This document shows positions 23,471-31,812 of a stretch of DNA of 59,867 nt, piece by piece; within the stretch, counting starts at the first letter, position 1; each line of letters opens with the position of its first letter. The position numbers were made by a program, and so were the translations under genes. The notes below the pieces were generated by a model. That model searched no databases. It saw only the letters and a list, made by a program, of their open reading frames with translations, and was not told the DNA's origin. Origin of the DNA: a virus; the IMG/VR virus record IMGVR_UViG_3300032116_000210, positions 1-59,867 of that record; one strand, written 5' to 3'.

Positions 23471-26400
23471 GCAATGTCTTAAAGATGTTGATGCGGGGCG
23501 GCGTTAGCGCGCCCCTGGTTGACCCCAACTTCAATCAGACCGTTTTATTGCTGCACGGGGACGGCAACCAGGGGGCCAACAATTTCAGCAACCCTGGCCC
23601 GACGAAATACTTAGCGTTCTCGGACAACTCCAACAACAACTATCCGATAACGGTCAACGGCGATGCGTACGGAGATAACTTCAGCCCGTACGAAGGGAAC
23701 TACAGCGCGTTTTTTGATGGTACGGGGGATTATTTAAGCCTACCGAATAATGCTGCTTTTGCTTTCGGGACGGGTAATTTCACAGTTGAATTCTGGGTAT
23801 ATGCCAATGGCAGTAGCAACACACACGGCTTAGTCGCTCCTACACAAACCGGTACATACTGGTCCTCTTTGATTTTTGGAGGGCTAATTTACTGGCAAAA
23901 TATTAACGGCACGAGTAATTTATTTAGTTATAGTTATTCCGGGTACTACGATAAATGGACACATGTTGCGTTTGTTAGAAATAGCGGCACTATCAAAATG
24001 TATTTGGATGGTGTAGAGCGGGCGTCTGCCAGTGACTCTACCAATTACACTTTGACAGCAGGCGACATTAACATTGGAAGAGATTTAGATAACTCGGCTT
24101 TACTTAGTGGTTACATATCCAATGTTCGGATAGTTAAGGGCACTGCCGTCTACACCTCTGCCTTCACCCCGCCAACAGCACCACTTACCGCTATCACCAA
24201 CACCCAGCTCCTCACCTGCCAATCCAACCGCTTTGTCGACAACAGCACCAACAACTTCACCATCACCCGCGTCGGTGACACCCGCATCTCCCCATTCCAG
24301 CCGTTCACCCTGGCGGCGAATGACAACGGTTCCGGATATTTTGATGGCACTGATGGCACGATAAACGTATCAAACATAGCCTTTACAGGCAATTTTACTT
24401 TTGAGTGTCTGTACTACCCCGAGGCTTTGGGATCTGGAGTTTCCACAAACTACTCCGTCTTGTTCGGGGAGTTTACGACCAGCAATCTCCAGGTGTACGT
24501 CAACACCAACGGGTCAATTTCTTATTACAACGGCACGTCAAACATTATTGTTTCAAGCACCGGGCTTGTTACGGTTGGTCAGTGGCACCACATCGCGCTT
24601 GTTCGGAGTGGCACAACTACAACGATGTACCTGAACGGGTCTTCTGTAGGGAGCGCGACTGACTCTGGAACAAGATCTATCGGCGCAATCGGCAACTCTT
24701 TCCCGTCGACTCCTAACTATGGCGTACGCGGGTATGTATCAAACGCCCGTTTCGTAAGTTCGGCGATCGTTCCCCCCGCTGGCGGGCCTACATCCCCGCT
24801 TACCAACGTCACCAACACCCAGCTCCTCACCTGCCAATACAGCGGCACGGTACGCAACGTGGGGTTCATCGACAGCAGCCCGTATGACTTTCCGATCACC
24901 AGGGTAGGCAACACCACCCAAGGCACGTTTAGCCCGTTCAGCTTGGGGGCGGGAATGTGGAGTAACTATTTTGATGGAAGCATAGACTGGCTAAGCGTCA
25001 CCTATGACGCAACGGCGTTTGGGTTTGGTACGAATAATCTAACAATAGAAGCGTGGATATATCCTGTAAGTTTTTCAACTTTCCCAAGTATTTTTTCTCA
25101 AAGAGGGGCGTCTGCGGGAATTACATTTAGGTTGGACTCCAGCGGAAAGCCTGAATTTTATTATGCCGGCGGTACAGGGTATTTCACCGCTAGCACAGGA
25201 GCGGCATTAAATACGTGGAGCCACGTTGCTTTGACTAGAGAGGGCAACGTATTTAAGTTGTGGCTGAATGGGCAAAATGTGGGAACGTCGGGAACGATTA
25301 CAGCAAGTATGACAAACGCTATTAACGTGGCGATTGGGCGTAGCGCTGCTAGCGCTGTAGAGTTTTACGCCGGATATTTGTCAAATCTGCGTGTTGTAAA
25401 TGGGAGAGCCGTATACACCAGCAACTTCACCCCAAGCACCGTTCCTTTAGGCGTTACTTCCGGCGGTCAGAACCCACCCCAGGGTACAGAGACCTCTCTT
25501 CTTACCTGCCAAGCTAATCGTCTTGTAGATAGCAGCACTACGCCCAGAACCGTTACCGACAACGCGACAACGGAGGTACGCGCTTTTTTTCCTTTCGCAC
25601 CCACGGCTGCTTACGATCCTGCCGTGAATGGCGGGAGTGGGTATTTTGACGGCAGCGGGGACTATCTGCGCCGCGGAACCTCCCTCGACCCGGCGTTTGA
25701 CTTTGGGTCTGGCAACTTTACGATTGAGATGTTTGTTTACCACGTCGCTCTCAAAAACTACTCCGGTTTGATTGGAGAAGTTCCGGGGACGACAAATAAC
25801 ACAATCAACTTTTATACCTTCGCCGATGGCACTGTCGGGGCCACGCTTCTTGGTGTCGGCCAACAAATGGCTTCGTCCGCAGGCGTCGCTCGCGCAAACG
25901 CCTGGCAGCACTTTGCGCTTGTCAGAAACAGCGGAGTTACCACGCTGTATGTTGACGGGGTGAGTAGGGCAACTTACTCGAGCAGCGCGAATATGGCCGT
26001 CGGCGGTTCGGCCGGTATCGGTATCGGGTCGACACACGGAACCGGGGACCTAAACGGCTACATCTCAAACCTAAGAATTCTGAAAGGGGTCGCGCAGTAC
26101 ACCGCCAATTTCACCCCACCAACAGCCCCCCTAACAGCAATCACCAACACCAGCCTGCTGCTCAACTTCGCCAACGCTGGCATCCTCGACCAGACCGGCA
26201 AGACTGTTCTGGACACGGTCGGCAACGCGCAGGTCGATACCAACGTCAAAAAGTTCGGTATGGGGTCTATGAAGTTTGATGGGACCGGCGACTACCTGCT
26301 CGTGCCCCATTCCAACGATCATCTGCTTGGCCCCGCCCCGTTCACGATCGAAATGTGGGTTAACCCCGACTCGATCGGGCTGAAAGCCTTTATCGGCAAG

Positions 26401-26760
26401 GGTGTTTCAGGCAGTACCGGCTGGGCCGTAGGAATCGATTCTTCGGGCCGGGTCGTCTTTTATTACAGCAACTCGTCGTTCAACTCTACAGGGTCAATCT
26501 CTGCGTCAACCTGGACCCACATTGCTGTTGTTCGGACGGGCATCAATTCAAACGAGACGAAGATTTACATCAACGGGTCGAACGACGGCACCGGCACGGT
26601 TGGTTTTGATTTCACTCAGACAGAGGCGATGTACATCGGTTCCGGCAGGGGCGGCAACGGGCTCTTGAATGGCTACATCGACGACCTGCGCATCACCAAA
26701 GGCGTGGCCCGCTACACCGCCAACTTCACGCCGCCCGCACAAGCATTCCCAGACAAGTAA
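23467..26760 (+). CDS. Five-module LamG/ConA-like tail protein, probable receptor binder
   Basis: A 1097-residue protein with five tandem LamG-type jelly-roll modules of about 200-220 residues. Each has a YFDG(T/S)GDYL start, FGTGNFTIE(F/M), a W-x-H-x-A-VR line, an (D/N)G line and a YISN(V/L)R-(V/I)KG-A-YT end; modules begin near residues 78, 285, 497, 718 and 933. LamG domains bind glycans, so cell-surface polysaccharide recognition is likely. Modules 1 and 3 are AT-richer than the junctions, and a 30-base sequence is repeated exactly between modules. ATGA-type overlap with the fibre gene. Confidence 0.8.
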   Translation: MSNVLKMLMRGGVSAPLVDPNFNQTVLLLHGDGNQGANNFSNPGPTKYLAFSDNSNNNYPITVNGDAYGDNFSPYEGNYSAFFDGTGDYLSLPNNAAFAFGTGNFTVEFWVYANGSSNTHGLVAPTQTGTYWSSLIFGGLIYWQNINGTSNLFSYSYSGYYDKWTHVAFVRNSGTIKMYLDGVERASASDSTNYTLTAGDINIGRDLDNSALLSGYISNVRIVKGTAVYTSAFTPPTAPLTAITNTQLLTCQSNRFVDNSTNNFTITRVGDTRISPFQPFTLAANDNGSGYFDGTDGTINVSNIAFTGNFTFECLYYPEALGSGVSTNYSVLFGEFTTSNLQVYVNTNGSISYYNGTSNIIVSSTGLVTVGQWHHIALVRSGTTTTMYLNGSSVGSATDSGTRSIGAIGNSFPSTPNYGVRGYVSNARFVSSAIVPPAGGPTSPLTNVTNTQLLTCQYSGTVRNVGFIDSSPYDFPITRVGNTTQGTFSPFSLGAGMWSNYFDGSIDWLSVTYDATAFGFGTNNLTIEAWIYPVSFSTFPSIFSQRGASAGITFRLDSSGKPEFYYAGGTGYFTASTGAALNTWSHVALTREGNVFKLWLNGQNVGTSGTITASMTNAINVAIGRSAASAVEFYAGYLSNLRVVNGRAVYTSNFTPSTVPLGVTSGGQNPPQGTETSLLTCQANRLVDSSTTPRTVTDNATTEVRAFFPFAPTAAYDPAVNGGSGYFDGSGDYLRRGTSLDPAFDFGSGNFTIEMFVYHVALKNYSGLIGEVPGTTNNTINFYTFADGTVGATLLGVGQQMASSAGVARANAWQHFALVRNSGVTTLYVDGVSRATYSSSANMAVGGSAGIGIGSTHGTGDLNGYISNLRILKGVAQYTANFTPPTAPLTAITNTSLLLNFANAGILDQTGKTVLDTVGNAQVDTNVKKFGMGSMKFDGTGDYLLVPHSNDHLLGPAPFTIEMWVNPDSIGLKAFIGKGVSGSTGWAVGIDSSGRVVFYYSNSSFNSTGSISASTWTHIAVVRTGINSNETKIYINGSNDGTGTVGFDFTQTEAMYIGSGRGGNGLLNGYIDDLRITKGVARYTANFTPPAQAFPDK
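24194..24223 (+). repeat. 30-bp LamG-junction repeat, copy 1
   Basis: Identical to 24809-24838 over 30 bases; it starts TCACCAACACCCAGCTCC. It encodes the TNTQLLTCQ linker between LamG modules 1 and 2. A diverged copy lies at the module 4-5 junction near 26140. Confidence 0.85.
24809..24838 (+). repeat. 30-bp LamG-junction repeat, copy 2
   Basis: Second exact copy, between LamG modules 2 and 3, 615 bases from copy 1, about one module length. Exact DNA identity in the linker, while the modules themselves differ, suggests recombination or gene conversion at the junctions. Confidence 0.85.
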
Positions 26761-26771
26761 GGAACTAGACC

Positions 26772-27221
26772 ATGCTGATCTACAAAGACGGGATCGTTGA
26801 CGAAGTTCAACGCTTCTTCCCTAACACCAGTTTCGCTGCCTCTGGCCCGTCCGATGAGTTCTTGTCCGAGCACGGGGCGTATCGCGTCAACACCTTTAAG
26901 CCGCACGACCCGAGAACTCAGAAGCTCGTCTCCTGCGCCCCATACCTTGAGGGCGGCTGGGCGTACACGGTCACCGTAGAAAGCAAAGCCGAAGACGAAG
27001 TCGCGGCAGACACGGCCTCTCGCGCCGCCCGGATGCGCGCACAGCGGGATCGTTTGCTTGCTGCCAGCGACTGGACCCAGGTGGCGGACGCGCCGGTAGA
27101 CAAGGCCGCTTGGGCCGCATATCGGCAGGCTCTGCGAGATCTGCCGCAAGCAGAAGGATTCCCCGATGTAGCGCTGCCGCACGACCCGAATTGGGTTGAG
27201 CCAGTATCAGCCCCAACCTAA
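26772..27221 (+). CDS. Tail assembly chaperone-like protein
   Basis: A 149-residue protein. Residues 82-140 (RAARMRAQRDRLLAASDWTQ ... WAAYRQALRDLPQ ... FPD) match the C-terminal pattern of phage tail assembly chaperones (Phage_tail_APC, PF16778). These help fold or attach the fibre encoded just upstream. The N-terminal 75 residues are not recognised and may contact the fibre. AAGGAAC ribosome site. Confidence 0.75.
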   Translation: MLIYKDGIVDEVQRFFPNTSFAASGPSDEFLSEHGAYRVNTFKPHDPRTQKLVSCAPYLEGGWAYTVTVESKAEDEVAADTASRAARMRAQRDRLLAASDWTQVADAPVDKAAWAAYRQALRDLPQAEGFPDVALPHDPNWVEPVSAPT

Positions 27222-27239
27222 TCCAAGAAAGGAAACACG

Positions 27240-27485
27240 ATGGACTGCGGGACACGACCAGAGTGCGCTGAAATCGCCGACAAAGCGGTCAGGAAGACCT
27301 TCGCCATACTGGGCGTGGACATTGATGACCCGGCATCAATTGAAGAGTTTCGCCAGGACCTGCGCTTTGGCAAGCGCCTGCGCCGGATCGCTGACCACGG
27401 AACCCTGGCCTTCTTCGCCGCGGTGGCCGTGGCCATCGTCGGCGCCATCTGGATCGGCATCACGCAATCGATCAAGGGTGATTAA
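27240..27485 (+). CDS. Small membrane protein of the lysis cassette
   Basis: An 81-residue protein with one membrane segment (residues ~55-75, FFAAVAVAIVGAIWIGI), a soluble charged N-terminus and a short positively charged C-end. AAAGGAAAC ribosome site. It heads the lysis cassette and directly abuts the next gene. Candidate holin or antiholin; no family can be fixed from sequence alone. Confidence 0.65.
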   Translation: MDCGTRPECAEIADKAVRKTFAILGVDIDDPASIEEFRQDLRFGKRLRRIADHGTLAFFAAVAVAIVGAIWIGITQSIKGD

Positions 27486-27953
27486 GTGCTGGCGGAGCTC
27501 GCCGCCGCCAACGCTGCTTATGCCGTCATCAAGGAGTGCATAGCCAACAGCGGCGAGATCGTCTCTGCCGGCAAGGCCCTGTTCGAGTGGTTCGACGCCA
27601 AGTCTTCTCTGCAGAAAAAGGTCGAGGAGAAGCCACCCGACCAGCGCAGCGACCTCGAAGAGTTCTTCGCCCTAGAGGAACTCAAGCGGCAGCAGCAAGA
27701 GCTCAGGGAGCTCATGATCCTTCAGGGCCGACCTGGCCTTTGGGACGACTGGCTGCAGTTCCAGGTCGACGCAAGAAAGCGCAGGGAGTCTGCGGCTCGA
27801 GAAGAGCAGGCCCGGCTCCTGGTTAAGCGCAAGAAGATTCAAGACTTCATGGAAAAGGCGCTGCTGGCTTTTTGGCTGGCAGTGCTGGCCGTTGTCGTCA
27901 CCGGCATGGTCGTCGGCGCGGCGTGGCTGTACACGATGAAAGGTAGGTTCTGA
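27486..27953 (+). CDS. Lysis-cassette protein with coiled coil and C-terminal membrane helix
   Basis: A 155-residue protein starting with GTG directly after the preceding stop. Residues 40-120 are charged coiled coil and 130-150 a membrane helix (ALLAFWLAVLAVVVTGMVVGAAW). This topology could be an inverted spanin-like or holin-accessory protein. It ends in a one-base overlap (TGATG) with the holin gene. Confidence 0.65.
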   Translation: MLAELAAANAAYAVIKECIANSGEIVSAGKALFEWFDAKSSLQKKVEEKPPDQRSDLEEFFALEELKRQQQELRELMILQGRPGLWDDWLQFQVDARKRRESAAREEQARLLVKRKKIQDFMEKALLAFWLAVLAVVVTGMVVGAAWLYTMKGRF

Positions 27954-28456
27954 TGCTTTCTCTTCTCTCGACCCTCGGCGGACTTCTGATCTCCGGCCTG
28001 CCCAAGCTCCTGGAGTATTTCCAGGACAGGCAGGACAAGGCCCACGAACTGGCGCTCGCGCGCATGCAGGGCGAGATCCAGGCCCAGATGATGCGCGAAG
28101 GGTTCCTGGCCCAGCAGCGCGTCGAAGAGATCCGCACCGACCAGGTGGCCATGCAGACCGACGCCCAGATGACCGTGGCGGCCCTGGAGCACGACCAGAA
28201 GGTGCTCGATCGGGCCAGCACCTGGGTGGCCAATTACGTGGGCACAGTGCGGCCGACGGTCACCTACATCTTTGTGCTCGAGCTCGTGGCCATCAACGTC
28301 TACATGATGTATTGGGCGCTGTCTCAGGACAATTTGATCACCAGCATGGACCACATCAAGATTTTTGCCGACGTCATCTTCAGTTCTGACGAGATGGCCA
28401 TGCTGGGCGGAATCATCGGGTTCTGGTTTGGGTCCCGGAACTGGAACAAAAAGTGA
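27953..28456 (+). CDS. Holin (GTA_holin_3TM-like)
   Basis: A 167-residue protein. An amphipathic N-terminal helix, a long coiled coil at 25-90, then hydrophobic helices at about 100-120 (TYIFVLELVAINVYMMYWAL) and 145-160 (MLGGIIGFWFGSRNW). The ending GGIIGFWFGSR is characteristic of the three-helix holins first described for gene transfer agents. It would make the inner-membrane pore for the lysozyme encoded next, with which it overlaps by four bases. Confidence 0.75.
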   Translation: MLSLLSTLGGLLISGLPKLLEYFQDRQDKAHELALARMQGEIQAQMMREGFLAQQRVEEIRTDQVAMQTDAQMTVAALEHDQKVLDRASTWVANYVGTVRPTVTYIFVLELVAINVYMMYWALSQDNLITSMDHIKIFADVIFSSDEMAMLGGIIGFWFGSRNWNKK

Positions 28457-28956
28457 ACCTGAGCAAAGTCGGTGCTACGTTAATGCACCGATACGAAGGT
28501 TTCCGCAGTAAGCCGTACCTCTGCCCGGCCCACATCTGGACGATCGGCTACGGCCACGTCCTGTACCAGGATCAGATCCGGCTGCCCATGGTCCGCAAGG
28601 AGGGCCGCCCCGGGCTGATCCGCAAAGAGTACCCGCTTAAACCGGAGGACAACCGTGTCTGGACCAAAGAAGAGATCAACCGACTATTCGAAAAAGACGT
28701 CGCAGCTTTTGAACGCGGTGTTCTTCGACTTGTTCCCAGCAGTGCTGGCAGCCAAGGCCGCTTTGACGCTCTTGTCTCTATCTCCTTCAATTTTGGGTTA
28801 GGCAACCTGCAGCGGTCATCGATCCGCATGCGGGCCAACCGGGGCGATCACGAAGGGGCGGCCGAGGCGTTCATGCTTTGGACCAAGGCTGGCGGCCGGG
28901 AGCTGCCAGGGCTGGTCCGGCGCCGGCTGGACGAGAAAAGACTGTATCTGAGCTAG
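28453..28956 (+). CDS. Endolysin, T4-lysozyme type (GH24 muramidase)
   Basis: A 167-residue lysozyme. Catalytic Glu15 in YEGFRSK, Cys24 at the usual Asp position, and Thr30 in HIWTIGYGH give the E-8-C-5-T spacing; the D/C alternative is known in T4-type endolysins. LVSISFNFGLGNLQRS near 97-112 and GLVRRRLDEKRLY at the end are typical of the family. No signal peptide or SAR helix, so release needs the holin encoded upstream. Confidence 0.9.
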   Translation: MNLSKVGATLMHRYEGFRSKPYLCPAHIWTIGYGHVLYQDQIRLPMVRKEGRPGLIRKEYPLKPEDNRVWTKEEINRLFEKDVAAFERGVLRLVPSSAGSQGRFDALVSISFNFGLGNLQRSSIRMRANRGDHEGAAEAFMLWTKAGGRELPGLVRRRLDEKRLYLS

Positions 28957-28965
28957 GAGAATTTG

Positions 28966-29211
28966 ATGAGTGCAGCCTGGACCAGGAAGGAAGGCAAGAA
29001 TCCCGAGGGTGGCCTGAACGAAAAGGGGCGCCGCAGCTATGAGAAGCAGAACCCTGGCTCGGACCTCAAGCCGCCCCAGCCCGAGGGTGGTTCTCGTAAG
29101 CGTAGCTTTTGCTCGAGAATGAAAGGGATGAAGGCCAAGTTAACCAGTAAGAAAACCGCCAACGACCCAAACAGCCGAATTAACAAGGCTTTGAGGAAAT
29201 GGGCTTGTTAA
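28966..29211 (+). CDS. Small basic DUF6321-like protein
   Basis: An 81-residue basic protein with TRKEGKNPEGGLNEKGRRSY and later RKRSFCSRMKGMKAKLT. This pattern is that of the DUF6321-like phage proteins found near head and lysis genes; the function is unknown. The ATG at 28966 has AGGAGA; a TTG one codon earlier is less likely. Late promoter C starts inside its 3' end. Confidence 0.75.
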   Translation: MSAAWTRKEGKNPEGGLNEKGRRSYEKQNPGSDLKPPQPEGGSRKRSFCSRMKGMKAKLTSKKTANDPNSRINKALRKWAC

Positions 29212-29219
29212 AGTAAAAT
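29191..29219 (+). promoter_or_regulatory. Rightward late promoter C
   Basis: TTGAGG (29191-29196), 17 bases, TAAAAT (29214-29219; 5 of 6), then GTTCGCGGGCCTCG. It overlaps the 3' end of the DUF6321-like gene and would drive the internal/ejection protein block from 29286 to 42583. Confidence 0.7.
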
Positions 29220-29223
29220 GTTC

Positions 29224-29274
29224 GCGGGCCTCGTGCGCCCGCAAAAAGCCGCCGTCCAGGCGGCTTTTTTATTT
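29224..29274 (+). terminator. Leader C: two hairpins ending in a terminator
   Basis: First stem GCGGGC (29224-29229) with GCCCGC (29237-29242). Second stem AGCCGCC (29247-29253) with GGCGGCT (29259-29265), followed by a T-rich run (29265-29274). The ATG at 29286 follows after GTGGAG. Same plan as leaders A and B. Confidence 0.75.
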
Positions 29275-29285
29275 GTGGAGCAGCC

Positions 29286-30293
29286 ATGGCTACAGCTAAT
29301 AACCCCTTCGATTTAAGTACCAACGACACCGGCAACCTGCTGGGCGCCGCCACCCAAGGCATTGCCGCGGCCGAGACCACGGGCTACAACGCCGCCATCG
29401 CTGGCTCACAAGGCTACAACGCCGCCTCCGCAAACGCGCAGGGCTACAACGCCAATCAGGCGGCTACCACCAACTGGAACGTCACCGCCCCGCAGACGGT
29501 GCAAAGCCAGGTGCAGGGGATCATCGCCTCGAATTCCCCGCTCATGCAGCAGGCGCAGACCGGCGCGCTGCAGCAGATGAACCAGCGCGGGCTGATGAAC
29601 TCGAGCATGGCGGTCGGTGCGGCACAGGATGCCGTCATTCGGCAGGCCCTTCCAATCGCCCAGCAGGACGCCCAGACGTACAGCCGTTCCGGCGAATTCA
29701 ACGCGAACGCCGCCAATCAGATGGCGCAGTTCAATACCGGGGCGGAAAACACAGCTCGGCAATTCGGTGCAAGCGCGTCGAACCAGGCGAGCCTGGCCAA
29801 CCAGGCTGCGCAAAACACCGCGGCGCAGTTCACCGCCGGCGCGTCGAACCAGGCTGCGCTATCCAATCAAGCCGCGCAGAACACCGCGGCGCAGTTCACC
29901 GCCGGTGCGGCCAACACGGCGTCGCAGCAGTACGCGCAGAGTTTGAATGCGACGGTCAACAAGATGATGGACCAGAGCATGCAGATTGCCCTGGCCAACG
30001 CCGACGCCAACACCAAGATCGAACTGCAGAACATCGACGCGCAGACCCGCAAAGACCTGGCCGCAACCGAAGCCGCGTACAAAAATCAGATGCAGGCCTC
30101 GGCCAGCGCCAACGAAATCTTCCAGCAAGTCTCGAAGAACATCGCTGACCTTATGGCTAACTCAGACCTGGAAGTCGATGCCAAGCAGGCTGCGGTTACC
30201 GCGCAGAAAAATTACCTGCAGAGCGCGCTCAATGTTCTTAGCACCACCTCTGGCATCCCTGGACTGAAGAACCTCATCACGTTCACCGGATGA
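29286..30293 (+). CDS. Ala/Gln/Asn-rich internal (ejection) protein
   Basis: A 335-residue helical protein of extreme Ala/Asn/Gln/Thr content. It has tandem repeats: (G)YNAA-x-A-QGYNA near 30-60, and two copies of NQAAQNTAAQFTAGA near 175-210. Such proteins are internal virion or DNA-ejection proteins in short-tailed phages. It opens the block behind late promoter C and overlaps the next gene by ATGA. No enzymatic motif. Confidence 0.65.
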   Translation: MATANNPFDLSTNDTGNLLGAATQGIAAAETTGYNAAIAGSQGYNAASANAQGYNANQAATTNWNVTAPQTVQSQVQGIIASNSPLMQQAQTGALQQMNQRGLMNSSMAVGAAQDAVIRQALPIAQQDAQTYSRSGEFNANAANQMAQFNTGAENTARQFGASASNQASLANQAAQNTAAQFTAGASNQAALSNQAAQNTAAQFTAGAANTASQQYAQSLNATVNKMMDQSMQIALANADANTKIELQNIDAQTRKDLAATEAAYKNQMQASASANEIFQQVSKNIADLMANSDLEVDAKQAAVTAQKNYLQSALNVLSTTSGIPGLKNLITFTG

Positions 30294-30688
30294 CCGACGA
30301 GGAGCTGATCGAGCCGATCGTCAAGGCGATCGAGCGGGAATCAGGCCTCGGGCGAGACACGATTCAGGCCTACCTGGCTGCCTGGGAAGCGGTCCCGGCG
30401 GTGGTGGGCGGCAAGCACGTAGCAACCGCAATCTTGCGTGGCACGGAAATCCACTTCGCGCTGGTCGATGGGTGGAGGCCGCAGTCTTGCCATCGCGGGG
30501 CGATCAAAGAGTTTCTGGCGCCGCTGCTCGATAGGCGTGGGTTTCTGACCACGCGGATCTTGCACGGCAAGCCGGAGCAGAAGACGTTTGTGAAACGCGT
30601 GGGTTTCAAGCCCACCTGGCAAGACGGCACCTTTGAGTACTACATGCTTGGCCGCCTGCCGTTTGAAAGGAAAAACGATGCTAGTTAA
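30290..30688 (+). CDS. GNAT-like head assembly protein (P22 gp14 / T7 gp13 type)
   Basis: A 132-residue protein. ATAILRGTEIHFALV, the basic CHRGAIKEFLAPLL and the late FVKRVGFKPTWQDG line resemble the acetyltransferase-fold head-assembly proteins of P22- and T7-like phages (DUF2824-like). In those the acetyl-CoA site is often not active, and I do not see a full RxxGxG loop here. It sits between two internal proteins and overlaps both. Confidence 0.6.
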   Translation: MTDEELIEPIVKAIERESGLGRDTIQAYLAAWEAVPAVVGGKHVATAILRGTEIHFALVDGWRPQSCHRGAIKEFLAPLLDRRGFLTTRILHGKPEQKTFVKRVGFKPTWQDGTFEYYMLGRLPFERKNDAS

Positions 30689-31802
30689 AACCATGCCCCA
30701 GCCGTTGCCGGCCGGCTACCAGAAGACCTACCTGTCCGTGGCCATGAGCCGCGCCTACAGCATGGACAACCCCGTGGGCGACCCGTTCGGCGGTCCAGCG
30801 TATGGTGAAAAGAATGGCCCCGTGGCGGCCATCGCTTTGCCAATGTTGACTATGGCTGGCACCTACGCCGCGGCGGGTTCCTTCGCTGCCATGACGCTGA
30901 TGCAGGGCCTTACTTTTGCTGGCGCCGCACTGAGTCTTGCCGGCACGGTGAGCGGTAACAAGACTCTGTCCAAGATCGGCATGATCGCTGGCGTTGCTGG
31001 CGGCGTCGGCATGCTCGCTGAAAGCGTGATGGGCACTACCATTGGCGGCACGCTAGGAGAGACCTTTGGGGGCGCCGGGAGCGCCGGAAGTACCGCAAGC
31101 GGCGCCGGCCTTTCACAAACTCCTGGGTCGGGGGTGGGCAGCCAGACGCCCGTTGTCGAAGGTCAAATGGTCGACGCGGCCGCTGGCCCAACCGCAGATC
31201 TGACCAGCGCTTCGGCCTCCTACGCAGGCGGAAACATTAACGCTGGTCCTGGCAGTGCAGCGGCGGGAAGCATTAATGCTGGCCCGGGCAGTGTGGCTGC
31301 GCCGTTGAACGCCGGCCCGGGTGCACCGATTGATCAGTTTGGTACGGCTGCTGGTGCGCCCTTTGACGCTATGGGCAATCCGACTGCCGCGACCTCACAG
31401 ATCGCTTTGAATTCCAGTCCCGGCCCCGGCGCCACTGGTGTTGGCGCTGAAGCGGCAAGTAAAGGGTTTGGGTCCGAATTCATGCAGTTCGCCAACAAGA
31501 ACCCAATGATCACCATGATGGGCTTCCAGGCGGTTGGTGGTCTGTCTGACTATCTGTCCGGCAAGACCGACGCCGAGATCGACGCCTTGCAAGCACAGAT
31601 CGGTTACGCCGATGCTCGGGCGATGCAAATTCAGGAGCAGCTCGCGCTAGAGAAACAACGCCGCGCCAATCTCAATGCCGGGTATCAGCAAGTCAACACC
31701 GGCATCAACGTCAACCCCAACGCATCGATACAACTCCCCTGGACCCCGCCGCCGCAGCCCCAGCAGGGATTAATTGCCGGCAACATGCCGCCCAGAGGGT
31801 AA
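30678..31802 (+). CDS. Internal virion / ejection protein
   Basis: A 374-residue protein. An N-terminal MDNPVGDPFGGPAYGEKN segment is followed by a strongly hydrophobic Gly/Ala stretch (48-145) with two or three potential membrane-spanning helices, then a Gly/Pro/Asn-rich low-complexity middle and a helical end. The mix of membrane-active and flexible parts fits ejection proteins. The C-terminal QPQQGLIAGNMP echoes the GLINNAG tails of the 11418 and 12216 products. ATG at 30678 with AAAGGA. Confidence 0.65.
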   Translation: MLVKTMPQPLPAGYQKTYLSVAMSRAYSMDNPVGDPFGGPAYGEKNGPVAAIALPMLTMAGTYAAAGSFAAMTLMQGLTFAGAALSLAGTVSGNKTLSKIGMIAGVAGGVGMLAESVMGTTIGGTLGETFGGAGSAGSTASGAGLSQTPGSGVGSQTPVVEGQMVDAAAGPTADLTSASASYAGGNINAGPGSAAAGSINAGPGSVAAPLNAGPGAPIDQFGTAAGAPFDAMGNPTAATSQIALNSSPGPGATGVGAEAASKGFGSEFMQFANKNPMITMMGFQAVGGLSDYLSGKTDAEIDALQAQIGYADARAMQIQEQLALEKQRRANLNAGYQQVNTGINVNPNASIQLPWTPPPQPQQGLIAGNMPPRG

Positions 31803-31812
31803 GGAGAAGAAC

